Source: Rickettsiaceae bacterium 4572_127 (GTDB taxonomy: Bacteria > Pseudomonadota > Alphaproteobacteria > Rs-D84 > NBLK01). From it: 11,481 nt of DNA. The notes beneath the pieces are model-generated. The model was not told the origin of the DNA, ran no database searches, and saw only the letters and a list, made by a program, of their open reading frames with translations. This document shows positions 4,465 through 11,481 of this stretch, in pieces; within the stretch, counting starts at the first letter, position 1, and each line of letters opens with the position of its first letter. A program made the position numbers and the translations under genes. Location: contig NBLK01000023.1 in assembly GCA_002084505.1 (NCBI GenBank), positions 1 to 11,481 of the forward strand, given 5' to 3'.

Positions 4465-4716
4465 ATGAACTACGAAGACGAAAAAACCGGCTTAAAATTT
4501 TGGAAAGCTATCGATAAAATAGCCGAAAAACAAGGAATATCTGTGTCTCGTTTAGCAGTAAATTCAGGGCTAAATATCTCAACTTTTAATAAAAGTAAGC
4601 GAATTTCTAATTTAGGAAAAAAACGATACCCAACTCTTCGAACTGTTTTAGCCGTTCTTAAAAGTTCTAAAACTAGTTGGAATGAATTCATTTTTTTGAT
4701 TGAGGAGGAAAAATAA
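4465..4716 (+). CDS. Small XRE-like helix-turn-helix DNA-binding protein
   Basis: The 83-residue protein is a lone helix-turn-helix domain: FWKAIDKIAEKQGIS, then SRLAVNSGLNISTFNKSKR as the HTH, and RYPTLRTVLAVLKSSKTS with a final NEFI. This matches a common alphaproteobacterial layout (FWKALD..AE..GLS, FNKSKR, WPS...I..VL) seen in short regulators and at the N-terminus of S24/LexA-like repressors. No protease or ligand domain follows here. The ATG at 4465 is chosen over a TTG at 4438 because AAAGGA lies six bases upstream and the family starts just before the FWKA helix. The target is unknown; autoregulation or control of the adjoining transcript is possible but not shown. Confidence 0.75.
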   Translation: MNYEDEKTGLKFWKAIDKIAEKQGISVSRLAVNSGLNISTFNKSKRISNLGKKRYPTLRTVLAVLKSSKTSWNEFIFLIEEEK

Positions 4717-4812
4717 AATGCTGTTTTTATTCATAGGTTATAAGTTTTTTCATCATGTTTTGAAATTGAGAAAAGAGAGAGGAGAAATTCGGTGAGATTT
4801 AAATAAATTTTA

Positions 4813-4841
4813 TTGCTATTTTTTCTTTTTTTTTATATAAT
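4813..4841 (+). promoter_or_regulatory. Promoter of the smpB operon, placed for a leaderless message
   Basis: TTGCTA (4813-4818), 17 bases, then consensus TATAAT (4836-4841). Only six bases separate the -10 box from the smpB ATG at 4848. Transcription would then start at or within a base or two of the start codon. Confidence 0.6.
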
Positions 4842-4847
4842 TTTTGA

Positions 4848-5336
4848 ATGAAAAAGAAAAAGCAAATAAAAACTTCATTTATTTCTCATGGAACTGTTGC
4901 TCTAAATAGAAAAGCTCGGTTTGACTTTGATTTGCAAGAACAAATTGAGGCGGGAATAGTTTTAACTGGAAACGAGGTTAAGTCTTTGAGACTCGGCAGA
5001 TGTTCCCTAAAAGAATCTTATGTAAAAGAGAAAAATGGCGAGATTTTTTTAACTGGAATGCATATTCCAGCCTATTCAGTCGGTGGTTTTCAAAAAATAG
5101 ATGAATATAGAAATAGAAAATTACTACTCCATAAAAAAGAAATAGGAAAATTCGCTGGAATTACTAATGTTGGAGGAAAGACTCTTGTGCCTTTAAAACT
5201 TTATTTTAACAAGCGAGGGCTGGCAAAAGTCATCATTGCAATTGGAATAGGAAAGAAAAAACACGACAAAAGAGAGACTATTAAACAACGAGATTGGAAC
5301 CGTCAAAAACAACGATTGAATAAATTGAAAAATTAA
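4848..5336 (+). CDS. smpB: SsrA-binding protein SmpB
   Basis: SmpB binds the tRNA-like part of tmRNA and brings it to stalled ribosomes for trans-translation. The 162-residue protein has the family features in order: NRKARFDF (20-27), EAGIVLTGNEVKSLR (about 34-48), the HIPAY segment, RKLLLHKKEI, GGKTLVPLKLYF and the basic tail GKKKHDKRETIKQRDWNRQK that enters the mRNA channel. The ATG is the only plausible start: no other Met occurs before residue 70, and the N-terminal extension is of normal length. No Shine-Dalgarno is visible (TTTTTGA before ATG), and the promoter lies so close that the message is probably leaderless. It heads the seven-gene operon. Confidence 0.96.
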   Translation: MKKKKQIKTSFISHGTVALNRKARFDFDLQEQIEAGIVLTGNEVKSLRLGRCSLKESYVKEKNGEIFLTGMHIPAYSVGGFQKIDEYRNRKLLLHKKEIGKFAGITNVGGKTLVPLKLYFNKRGLAKVIIAIGIGKKKHDKRETIKQRDWNRQKQRLNKLKN

Positions 5337-5338
5337 AA

Positions 5339-6013
5339 ATGATAAATGAAAACGACTTAATTTCTTTGCAAAAGATGCTAATTCCAACTGAGATTGAGAG
5401 CTCTCTGGACAAGGCAAGTGTGGCTAATTTATGTCGCACAACAGCAGATCTAAAAATGGCAGGAATTTGTATAGAATCAAAACATATTTCGTTCGCATGG
5501 AATTGTTTGGAGCGACATAAAATTCCTATTTTAATTCGTGAAAATTTCAATGGAAATAAAAAAAAAGCATTAGCAAAATTAACCGAATTTTTTGATGCAG
5601 GAGTGCATTTTTGCGAGCTTGATATTTCTATGATTTCAGATTTAATTGAGCAAAATTTTCCTACAAAAAAAATTATAGTTTCTATTCCGTATCATGAGAT
5701 TTCTAGTCGCAAAAAAGCTATTGAAATAATGAATTCTTTCTCACCGTTTTATGGAATTTCTTTGGTGCAAGATGGCTCATCTGAGATAGAAAAATTGACT
5801 GCGGTTTTTCGTTTGTTTGAAGGAATTAAGGATGTTCAGTCTATTCCGAAATGGTTTTTATTTGACTTGCCACCGACGAAAAATGCTCCGCTTTTTGCAC
5901 AAAACATAATGCGACTTGGTGAAAAAAAACTTATCGGAATTGATACTAAAATTTCATTTCATTTGCCTCAGAAAACTATAAAATATTTTACTAGAATCAA
6001 TGGTGGAAAATAA
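5339..6013 (+). CDS. Degenerate DeoC-like (class I aldolase) TIM-barrel protein, hypothetical
   Basis: The 224-residue protein starts two bases after the smpB stop. Its spacing recalls deoxyribose-phosphate aldolase. SVANLCRTTADLKMAGICIESKHI (27-50) matches the early A.VCV.P.YV region, and KKKALAKLTEFFDAGVHFCELDI (74-96) matches the K..E...A...GA.EID stretch. KKIIVSIPYHEIS (110-122) stands where a strand with KVI.ETG is expected. The Schiff-base Lys segment (KTSTGF in DeoC) is not present; the corresponding region reads GISLVQDG. If homologous, the protein has probably lost aldolase activity or changed substrate. There is no signal peptide or membrane helix. This is remote similarity judged by eye; the coding call is firm because the gene is tightly packed in the operon. 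Confidence 0.55.
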   Translation: MINENDLISLQKMLIPTEIESSLDKASVANLCRTTADLKMAGICIESKHISFAWNCLERHKIPILIRENFNGNKKKALAKLTEFFDAGVHFCELDISMISDLIEQNFPTKKIIVSIPYHEISSRKKAIEIMNSFSPFYGISLVQDGSSEIEKLTAVFRLFEGIKDVQSIPKWFLFDLPPTKNAPLFAQNIMRLGEKKLIGIDTKISFHLPQKTIKYFTRINGGK

Positions 6014-7230
6014 TGCATTGTGGATTAGATTTTGGAACTTCAAATACAGTCGCAGGAGTATTAAAAAACGATAAAGTTCACTTCGTTAAATTAGAAGGAA
6101 AATCGCAAATAATCCCGACTAGTATTTTCTTTAATTACGAAACTCAAACAAGACATTTTGGGCAAAATGCAATCGATTTATATGTCTCAGGGACGGAGGG
6201 AAGACTGCTCCGTTCGTTGAAAAGTTTATTAGGAACTTCGTTGATAAAAGAGAAGACAAAAATGCAAAACAATGCAGTTGCATTTCAAGAGATTATAGGG
6301 ATTTTTCTAGCTCATATTAAAGACAAGATTACTCAACAATTTCAAGAAGAAGTCACTTCAATTACTATTGGGCGACCTGTTTTTTTTGTAGATAATAATG
6401 AAAAAAAAGACAAAGAAGCCGAGGAACAATTAAGAAAAATTGCAGAAAAAGTTGGCTTCAAAAATATTTCATTTTACTATGAGCCATTGTCGGCGTCTCT
6501 ACAATATGAGCAAACAATTTCGCAGGAAGAAATAGCACTAATTGTTGATATTGGAGGGGGAACGGCGGACTTTTCAATAGTAAGATTGCACTCAAAAAAC
6601 AACAAAAAAATTTTAGCAAATTCAGGAGTTCACATCGGGGGAACGGACATAGATACGGTCATTAGCTTGAACGAATTTATGCCACTTTTAGGTTTTCAAA
6701 AAATTGTAAATTCAGGACTAAAAACGCCAAATCATTTGTATCATGATTTAAGTTCTTGGCATAGAATTCAACAATTATATTCGCTAAAAAAACAAAAAAT
6801 TATAAACGAACTTTTGCATGAAAATACGAACTTGAAAGAAATAAAGAGATTGCATAAAATTGTGAAATTAGAGCGAGGACATGACTTGCTTTTTGAAGCA
6901 GAAAATACTAAGATAAAATTAGGTGAAAATAATTCCGTAAGAATAGATTTATCTTTAATCGAAAAAGAATTAAGCACAGAAATTTTTAGAAAAAAATTTA
7001 ACAAATATATAGAATTTGCAACGGATGGATTCAATGAAAAAATTAACGAGACTGTAAAAAATGCGGGACTAAAAAAAGACGAAATAAATACTATTTTTTT
7101 AACAGGTGGAACGACTAAAATTCCATTTGTAAAAGAAGAAATTTGCGCACAATTTCCGACTGCTAAAATTATAGATAACAACACTTTTTTCTCCGTGGGA
7201 GAAGGATTAACTTTGAAAGGAAAAGACTAA
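6013..7230 (+). CDS. YegD-like Hsp70-family chaperone (ATPase domain only)
   Basis: The 405-residue protein has the actin/Hsp70 ATPase signature: phosphate-1 loop LDFGTSNT (5-12), a GRPVFF strand (120-125), YYEPLSASL (155-163), phosphate-2 VDIGGGTADF (178-187), GGTDID (209-214) and the adenosine motif LTGGTTKIP (363-371). The Hsp70 peptide-binding beta-sandwich and lid are absent, as in E. coli YegD (about 450 residues), a putative chaperone of unknown client. A large helical insert (about 230-300) replaces part of the second subdomain. The ATG overlaps the upstream stop by one base (TAATG) with GGTGGA before it, so translation is coupled. It is cytoplasmic. Its operon with ribosome-rescue and rRNA-modification genes hints at a role in protein quality control (inference). 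Confidence 0.8.
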   Translation: MHCGLDFGTSNTVAGVLKNDKVHFVKLEGKSQIIPTSIFFNYETQTRHFGQNAIDLYVSGTEGRLLRSLKSLLGTSLIKEKTKMQNNAVAFQEIIGIFLAHIKDKITQQFQEEVTSITIGRPVFFVDNNEKKDKEAEEQLRKIAEKVGFKNISFYYEPLSASLQYEQTISQEEIALIVDIGGGTADFSIVRLHSKNNKKILANSGVHIGGTDIDTVISLNEFMPLLGFQKIVNSGLKTPNHLYHDLSSWHRIQQLYSLKKQKIINELLHENTNLKEIKRLHKIVKLERGHDLLFEAENTKIKLGENNSVRIDLSLIEKELSTEIFRKKFNKYIEFATDGFNEKINETVKNAGLKKDEINTIFLTGGTTKIPFVKEEICAQFPTAKIIDNNTFFSVGEGLTLKGKD

Positions 7231-7231
7231 A

Positions 7232-7858
7232 ATGAAACAAGAAAAAATAGATATTTTTGATACAAAATATAACAAAATTGGAACGGCAACACGAGAAGAA
7301 GCTCATAAAAAAGGACTTTGGCATCACACTTTTCATTGTTGGATAATTAACACAAAAAATAAGTCTATTTTATTTCAATATGCAAGTAAGTCCCAACAAG
7401 ATTTTAAGTTTTTTCTAACCCCATCGACGGCAGGACATATTCAATCAGGAGAAGATATTAAGGCAGGAATTTTTCGTGAAATCAAAGAAGAAATTGGCGA
7501 GAAAATTAAAGAAAATGAGTTGATTTCAAAGAAATATATAGTTAGAGAAGACACTTTCAAAAGCTATGTAGACAAAGAATTTGTGAATGTTTTTTTTATT
7601 AAAAAAGAAAAATTATTAACGGATTACAATTTAGATAAAAGAGAAGTTAAAGGACTTTTTGAAATAAAAATAGAAGATGGAATTGCTTTATTTTCAGGAG
7701 AAAAAAAGATTCTTAAAATAAATGGATTAGGCTTGAATAAGAATAATTATGAAAAAAAAGAGTTGAAAATAAACTTAAAAAATTTCGTGCCACAGCCTAA
7801 AAATTATTATCTAAATATATTCAAAATTGCTAATGAATTGAGTAAAAAAAATGATTGA
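7232..7858 (+). CDS. Nudix hydrolase, YfcD / isopentenyl-diphosphate-isomerase-like group
   Basis: The 208-residue protein starts one base after the YegD-like stop. The opening DIFDTKYNKIGTATREEAHKKGLWHHTFHCW is typical of the Nudix group related to isopentenyl-diphosphate isomerase. The Nudix box is intact: GHIQSGE (68-74), seven residues, then REIKEEIG (82-89), so metal-dependent pyrophosphate cleavage is expected. Proteins of this group hydrolyse damaged or bulky diphosphates, but the substrate cannot be read from sequence. Isomerase activity is less likely, since many annotated as isomerase are plain hydrolases. The C-terminal 90 residues are Lys/Asn-rich. The gene overlaps rsmA by eight bases. 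Confidence 0.85.
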   Translation: MKQEKIDIFDTKYNKIGTATREEAHKKGLWHHTFHCWIINTKNKSILFQYASKSQQDFKFFLTPSTAGHIQSGEDIKAGIFREIKEEIGEKIKENELISKKYIVREDTFKSYVDKEFVNVFFIKKEKLLTDYNLDKREVKGLFEIKIEDGIALFSGEKKILKINGLGLNKNNYEKKELKINLKNFVPQPKNYYLNIFKIANELSKKND

Positions 7859-8630
7859 AGCGAAAAAGTCCTTAGGGCAGAATTTTATTACTGATACATC
7901 TCTGCTAAAAAAAATTGCGGGGTTTTTGTTCGATCCAAAAAATAAAACTGTCATTGAAATTGGCTCTGGTCCTGCTACTTTGACTCAGGCGATTTTGAAT
8001 CGTGAGCCTTATGAAATGATAGCGATTGAGAAGGATGAGCGGACACAAGAAATTTTAGAAAATTTAGAGGCTAAGTATCCGATTTTTTCCTACTTATTAA
8101 CTGATGCTTTGAAGGTTGATATTAGCAAATTTGCAGATGCAAAAAATCTCCTTTTAATTGGGAATTTGCCTTATAATATCTCAACGGTTTTATTGACGAA
8201 TTGGCTGAAACAAGGAGCGTTATTTTCTCAGGCGATTTTGATGTTTCAGAAGGAGGTTGCAGACCGAATTACTGCTTCGCCAAACACGAAAAATTATGGA
8301 CGACTTTCTGTTTTATCGCAGGCACTTTGCTCCACTAAAATTTTGATGATTTTGCCTCCGCATGTATTTCATCCTGCCCCAAAAATTCACTCGGCATTAG
8401 TTGAATTTATTCCGAATCATTCCTTTGAAAAAACAGAGATTCAAAGGTTGAATTTGCTATCAACTCTTGCTTTTGCAAATCGCAGAAAAAAAGTTATAAA
8501 AAACATTTCTAAGTTGTTTAATAATGTTGAAGAAATTTTCACAAAATATAATTTAGATACTAATTTTCGGGCGGAGGATTTAACGGTTGAGCAGTTTATT
8601 TTGCTAATGAAAGAAATGAAAAATGATTAG
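7851..8630 (+). CDS. rsmA: 16S rRNA (adenine1518-N6/adenine1519-N6)-dimethyltransferase RsmA (KsgA)
   Basis: RsmA dimethylates two adjacent adenines in helix 45 of 16S rRNA late in 30S assembly, using S-adenosylmethionine. The 259-residue protein shows the N-terminal SLGQNF (7-12), SAM motif I EIGSGPATLT (36-45; Ala replaces the usual Gly), acidic E60 for the ribose, D85, and the catalytic NLPYNIST (105-112). MFQKEVADRI and YGRLSVL follow, with the C-terminal FANRRKKV helix. Length is normal. The ATG lies inside the end of the Nudix gene (eight-base overlap), giving coupled translation. The overall wording is alphaproteobacterial. Confidence 0.95.
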   Translation: MIEAKKSLGQNFITDTSLLKKIAGFLFDPKNKTVIEIGSGPATLTQAILNREPYEMIAIEKDERTQEILENLEAKYPIFSYLLTDALKVDISKFADAKNLLLIGNLPYNISTVLLTNWLKQGALFSQAILMFQKEVADRITASPNTKNYGRLSVLSQALCSTKILMILPPHVFHPAPKIHSALVEFIPNHSFEKTEIQRLNLLSTLAFANRRKKVIKNISKLFNNVEEIFTKYNLDTNFRAEDLTVEQFILLMKEMKND

Positions 8631-9303
8631 AATATATTGCAAAAATTCACTAGAAAAAAGACTATCAATGACAGGTGATAATTTTCATTATTTATCAAAG
8701 GTTATGAGAATAAAAAAAGGATTTTCAGTTTTAATTTTCAATCAAAATGACGGTGAGTTTTTATATAAAATTTCAGAAATTTACAAAAAAGAAATTGTCT
8801 TAACTCGTAAAAGTAAAAACAAAGATTCTTTCATTCTGCCTCAATTAGAGCTAGCTTTTGCCCCGATTCGTAAAAATCGGTTATCGTTTTTAATTGAGAA
8901 AGCTACTGAACTTGGAGCAACAAAACTACATCCGGTTTTGACTGATCACACTCAATATCGCGAGCTAAATTTAGAGCGATTAGAAAAAATTACAATTGAA
9001 GCGACGGAGCAATGCGGGAGGTTTTCTCCGCCAGAAATTTCTCCGATTTTATCATTTGATGAGTTTCTAAAGCTAGGTAAATTTTTTATTTATTTAAATG
9101 AAAAACGAGATGAAAATACTCCGTTGATTTCAAAAGAATTATTAAAAAATCAAGTGGTTTTGGTTGGTCCAGAAGGTGGTTTTTCTGAGGCAGAGCTAGA
9201 GATGTTGAGTAATGATAAAAAAGCAATTCCGACATCACTTGGGAAATTAATTTTGCGGACAGAAACTGCAGGAATCAAGGCATTGAGTGTGTTAAATTCA
9301 TGA
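8623..9303 (+). CDS. rsmE: 16S rRNA (uracil1498-N3)-methyltransferase RsmE
   Basis: RsmE methylates N3 of U1498 in helix 44 of 16S rRNA. The 226-residue SPOUT-class protein has a small N-terminal PUA-like domain (1-70) and a C-terminal knotted methyltransferase domain. Signatures are LAFAPIRKNRLSFLIEKATE (78-97), TEQCGR (128-133), the SAM-binding VGPEGGFSEAE (181-191) and SLGKLILRTETA (205-216). All key segments are intact. The gene overlaps rsmA by eight bases and the next gene by four (ATGA). The ATG at 8623 gives the usual MIRIY-type beginning. Confidence 0.94.
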   Translation: MIRIYCKNSLEKRLSMTGDNFHYLSKVMRIKKGFSVLIFNQNDGEFLYKISEIYKKEIVLTRKSKNKDSFILPQLELAFAPIRKNRLSFLIEKATELGATKLHPVLTDHTQYRELNLERLEKITIEATEQCGRFSPPEISPILSFDEFLKLGKFFIYLNEKRDENTPLISKELLKNQVVLVGPEGGFSEAELEMLSNDKKAIPTSLGKLILRTETAGIKALSVLNS

Positions 9304-11183
9304 AATATTTAGTTATAATTTTATGTTTTTTTTCTCTAAAAGTTTTTGGAAATATGGCGGAAATAATCAAATCTGCTGAGCAAAAAAAACTTTGGGAAAC
9401 CCCTCAATGGCGAACTTTGATGCATTATAAAAACGGAAAATCTACAATAGATTCTAAGGCTTTCTTTTATGCAAAAAATGGAAAAAACAATTCAAAAGAA
9501 GAGTTAATTGCTACTATAAAAGCATTTTTTCAACCCGCTCAAAAAGAGTATATTAAACGAGTAAATATCCAAAAAAACATCACTCAGGATTTTCAACATC
9601 AGCATCCACAATGTGCTTTTCCAGCTAGGTTTTCATGGCTTTCAAAGCAGTTAAATTTTTCAAAAATCCCAAAACAAAAATGTCCTGCATATAAAAAATG
9701 GATAAAAAAAATTCAACCACATCAAGCAACATTGGTTTTTGCTAGTGCATATCTGAATCAGCCTTCGTCGCTTTTTGGACATACTTTCTTACGGTTTGAT
9801 AAGAAAAATAAAAACGAAAAATTGCTTTCATATATCTCAAATTTTGGAGCAATTACTCCTCCGAATCCGAACGGTTTTGCTTATGCATATAATGGTCTAA
9901 CGGGGGGGTATCCTGGGGTGTTTTCATTCCAGCCATATTATGAAAAAGTGAAGGCTTATGGAGCGATTGAAAATCGAGATTTATGGGAATATAATTTGGA
10001 TTTTTCTAAGCAAGAATTGAAGATTTTAGTAGATCATGTTTGGGAGTTGGGGTATCAATTTGTAGATTACTTTTTTTTCACGGACAATTGTTCTTATCTG
10101 CTTATGGAGGTGTTGGATGTTGCTCGTCCAAGCATGAAATTAGCTGAAAAATTTCCTCGCCAGACGATTCCATTGGATACTGTTCGGGAAGTTTTGAAAC
10201 AGAAAAATTTAATGAAAAAAGTTGATTTTCGTGCTTCAAAACAGACTAAGATTTTATCACATTGGAGTGACTTAACAGCTAAGGAAAAACGAGCGGTAAA
10301 AAACTTTCTTAGCAATGAAAAACTTGATGAAAATTTGAGTGAAAACGAGATTGCAAAAGTTGCTGAAATTGCCTACGATATTACTCAATATGATCTTGCA
10401 AAAAATAAAGTTTCGCTAGAAAAAATGCGTTCCCGATCAATGACATTATTGGTCGCTAGAAATAAAATTTCTCAGAAAGAAAATCTGTTTTCAAAAATAA
10501 AAACTCCAATTCGTCCAGACAAAGCCCATGCTTCTTCTAGGCTTTCTTTAAGCACAGGAATTCGTGATGCGAACGAGTTTCTTTCGCTGTCTTTTCGCCC
10601 TGCATATCATACGATTGATGATTTAGATGATGGGCATGTTTTTGGGGCAGGGCTTAATTTTTTCTATGGAGAATTGCAATATGATTTAGAAGATTCTTTG
10701 CTGTATTTAAATCAATTTGATTTGGTTTCAATCACTTCATTTGCTCCGTGGCAAGCGACTTTTCGTCCGACTTCTTGGAAGCTGGGAGTTAATTTAACTC
10801 CTCGTCCAAACGATTGGAAACGACAAATAGGGAATGCTTTTGGTGCTGTTGGAATTAGCACGAAAATTGCTAAAAAGTTTCTGATTTATTCGTTAGCAGA
10901 GGGACAAGTTTCTTACGCTGATAAAACTTTTTCAAAAGATGTTTTAATTGGAGCGGGTGGCTCAATTGGTTTTGTTTGGAACTTTTTGCACGATTGGAAA
11001 ATACTAGCAGAAAGTAAAAAAATATACTTTTCAGCTAAAAAAGACAATGACTTTTTAGATACAAAAATAAGTTTGATTTTTTCTCCAAAAACAAATTTTG
11101 CATATCAATTAGATTATAGAAACTTTTCTACAAATTTACAGTCCTTTGATGAAATAAAATTAGGGGTAAAAAAGTTCTTTTAA
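9300..11183 (+). CDS. Outer-membrane protein with Lnb N-terminal periplasmic domain (DUF4105)
   Basis: The 627-residue protein has a signal peptide (about 1-17). The periplasmic part contains an FPARFSWL segment (about 107-114) and the DUF4105/Lnb core: LVFASAYLNQPSSLFGHTFLRF (about 145-166, His161) and FFFTDNCSYLL (about 258-268, Cys264). His and Cys match the presumed thiol catalytic pair of this family, named after the lipoprotein intramolecular transacylase Lnb. Whether Gram-negative members act on lipoproteins is not established. From about 420 onward, alternating strands (SLSTGIRD, VFGAGLNFFYGELQYDL) end in EIKLGVKKFF with a terminal Phe, as in Bam-inserted beta-barrels. The start ATG overlaps rsmE by four bases. 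It is the last operon gene and the only envelope member. Confidence 0.8.
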   Translation: MKYLVIILCFFSLKVFGNMAEIIKSAEQKKLWETPQWRTLMHYKNGKSTIDSKAFFYAKNGKNNSKEELIATIKAFFQPAQKEYIKRVNIQKNITQDFQHQHPQCAFPARFSWLSKQLNFSKIPKQKCPAYKKWIKKIQPHQATLVFASAYLNQPSSLFGHTFLRFDKKNKNEKLLSYISNFGAITPPNPNGFAYAYNGLTGGYPGVFSFQPYYEKVKAYGAIENRDLWEYNLDFSKQELKILVDHVWELGYQFVDYFFFTDNCSYLLMEVLDVARPSMKLAEKFPRQTIPLDTVREVLKQKNLMKKVDFRASKQTKILSHWSDLTAKEKRAVKNFLSNEKLDENLSENEIAKVAEIAYDITQYDLAKNKVSLEKMRSRSMTLLVARNKISQKENLFSKIKTPIRPDKAHASSRLSLSTGIRDANEFLSLSFRPAYHTIDDLDDGHVFGAGLNFFYGELQYDLEDSLLYLNQFDLVSITSFAPWQATFRPTSWKLGVNLTPRPNDWKRQIGNAFGAVGISTKIAKKFLIYSLAEGQVSYADKTFSKDVLIGAGGSIGFVWNFLHDWKILAESKKIYFSAKKDNDFLDTKISLIFSPKTNFAYQLDYRNFSTNLQSFDEIKLGVKKFF

Positions 11184-11209
11184 TTAAAGCTCTTTCGTAA
11201 CTCTTGGTG

Positions 11210-11372
11210 ATTGCTTTTTTTTAATCATACCGATTCGTTTGAAAATAACATATCAAAATATGTCATCTTTCAATACGATCAATTCGCTTCGCATGAGTTT
11301 ATCTTAAAATCATTTGCCCCGCAAATAATTTCTTAACGATAAATCAACCACTCCCGTCGGCGAGATTCTTTT
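11210..11372 (+). repeat. Mosaic palindromic repeat, copy 3
   Basis: It begins GGTGATTGCTTTTTTTT and ends CCCGTCGGCGAGATTCTTTT, the same ends as copies 1 and 2. Its first palindromic module (11239-11273, TTGAAA..ACATAT/ATATGT..TTTCAA) differs from the one in copies 1 and 2. Its second module (11299-11342) is identical to the 44-bp palindrome in copy 1. The element is therefore modular. Confidence 0.8.
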
Positions 11373-11410
11373 TTTTCTTGGCTCAATTCCATTTTGCATG
11401 TGTTTTATAC

Positions 11411-11481
11411 CCCTCACCCGAGCTTCGCTCGACCTCTCCCGCAAGGGGAGAGGTGAAAAGAGATTGCTTTAGCAAGACCTC
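11411..11481. repeat. G+C-rich palindromic intergenic element, probably continuing past the window
   Basis: It contains CGAGCTTCGCTCG (11419-11431) and the nine-pair hairpin ACCTCTCCC/GGGGAGAGGT (11432-11454), then GATTGCTTTAGCAAGACCTC. G+C content is far above the surroundings. The wording (CCCCTCACCC...CTCTCCC) recalls widespread intergenic repeats. Without a second full copy here, the call rests on structure and composition. Confidence 0.5.

Larger units (their letters stand above)
11184..11481. other. Intergenic region downstream of the operon, repeats only
   Basis: No gene is seen in these 298 bases. They contain repeat copy 3 (11210-11372) and a second palindromic element (11411 to the window end). 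A clean terminator for the operon is not obvious: AAAGC at 11187-11191 could pair with GCTTTTTTTT at 11218, but the loop is long. Confidence 0.65.

Noticed and set aside
6768..7184. 138-codon minus-strand frame
   Set aside because: It is antisense to the conserved adenosine-motif part of the YegD-like gene; codon pattern and homology support only the plus strand.

Overview
The window is AT-rich (roughly one third G+C by eye) and carries bacterial housekeeping genes mixed with many short palindromic intergenic repeats. Several proteins read as alphaproteobacterial: RsmE (LAFAPIRKNRL, KATELGA), RsmA (MFQKEVADRI, YGRLSVL) and a small FWKA...FNKSKR helix-turn-helix protein. Low G+C and repeat-filled intergenic DNA suggest a host-associated or reduced alphaproteobacterium (Rickettsiales/Holosporales-like). 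That placement is inferred from remembered family patterns, not from a search.

Left block (1-2208, minus strand): a membrane-anchored degenerate AAA-like protein is followed by acpP (own sigma70-type promoter and a hairpin-rich leader) and fabF. FabF is broken off at about base 90, after its active-site Cys but before its catalytic His residues. The first ~90 bases carry a plus-strand coding fragment of different base composition. The left edge is therefore a rearrangement or an assembly chimera.

Middle block (2209-4464): infA lies between two inverted copies of a mosaic palindromic repeat; a third copy lies at 11210-11372. The copy right of infA runs into a gene for a four-EF-hand protein and has removed its 5' end. 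That gene is followed directly by one for an exported thioredoxin-like protein. Next come a 107-bp palindromic repeat and a well-delimited, unidentified structured RNA of about 190 nt (4106-4300). The RNA has a strong promoter, three internal hairpins, a long closing stem and an intrinsic terminator. It is the best candidate here for something undescribed. A second short palindromic repeat family has copies before infA and after the RNA. A small HTH regulator follows.

Right block (4848-11183, plus strand): a tight seven-gene operon, with spacings from +2 to -8 bases: smpB (apparently leaderless), a degenerate DeoC-like barrel protein, a YegD-like Hsp70, a Nudix hydrolase of the isopentenyl-diphosphate-isomerase-like group, rsmA, rsmE and an outer-membrane Lnb/DUF4105 protein. 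The common theme is ribosome quality and maturation (tmRNA rescue, 16S rRNA dimethylation and m3U methylation), joined by a chaperone, a house-cleaning hydrolase and one envelope protein. The window ends in further palindromic repeats.
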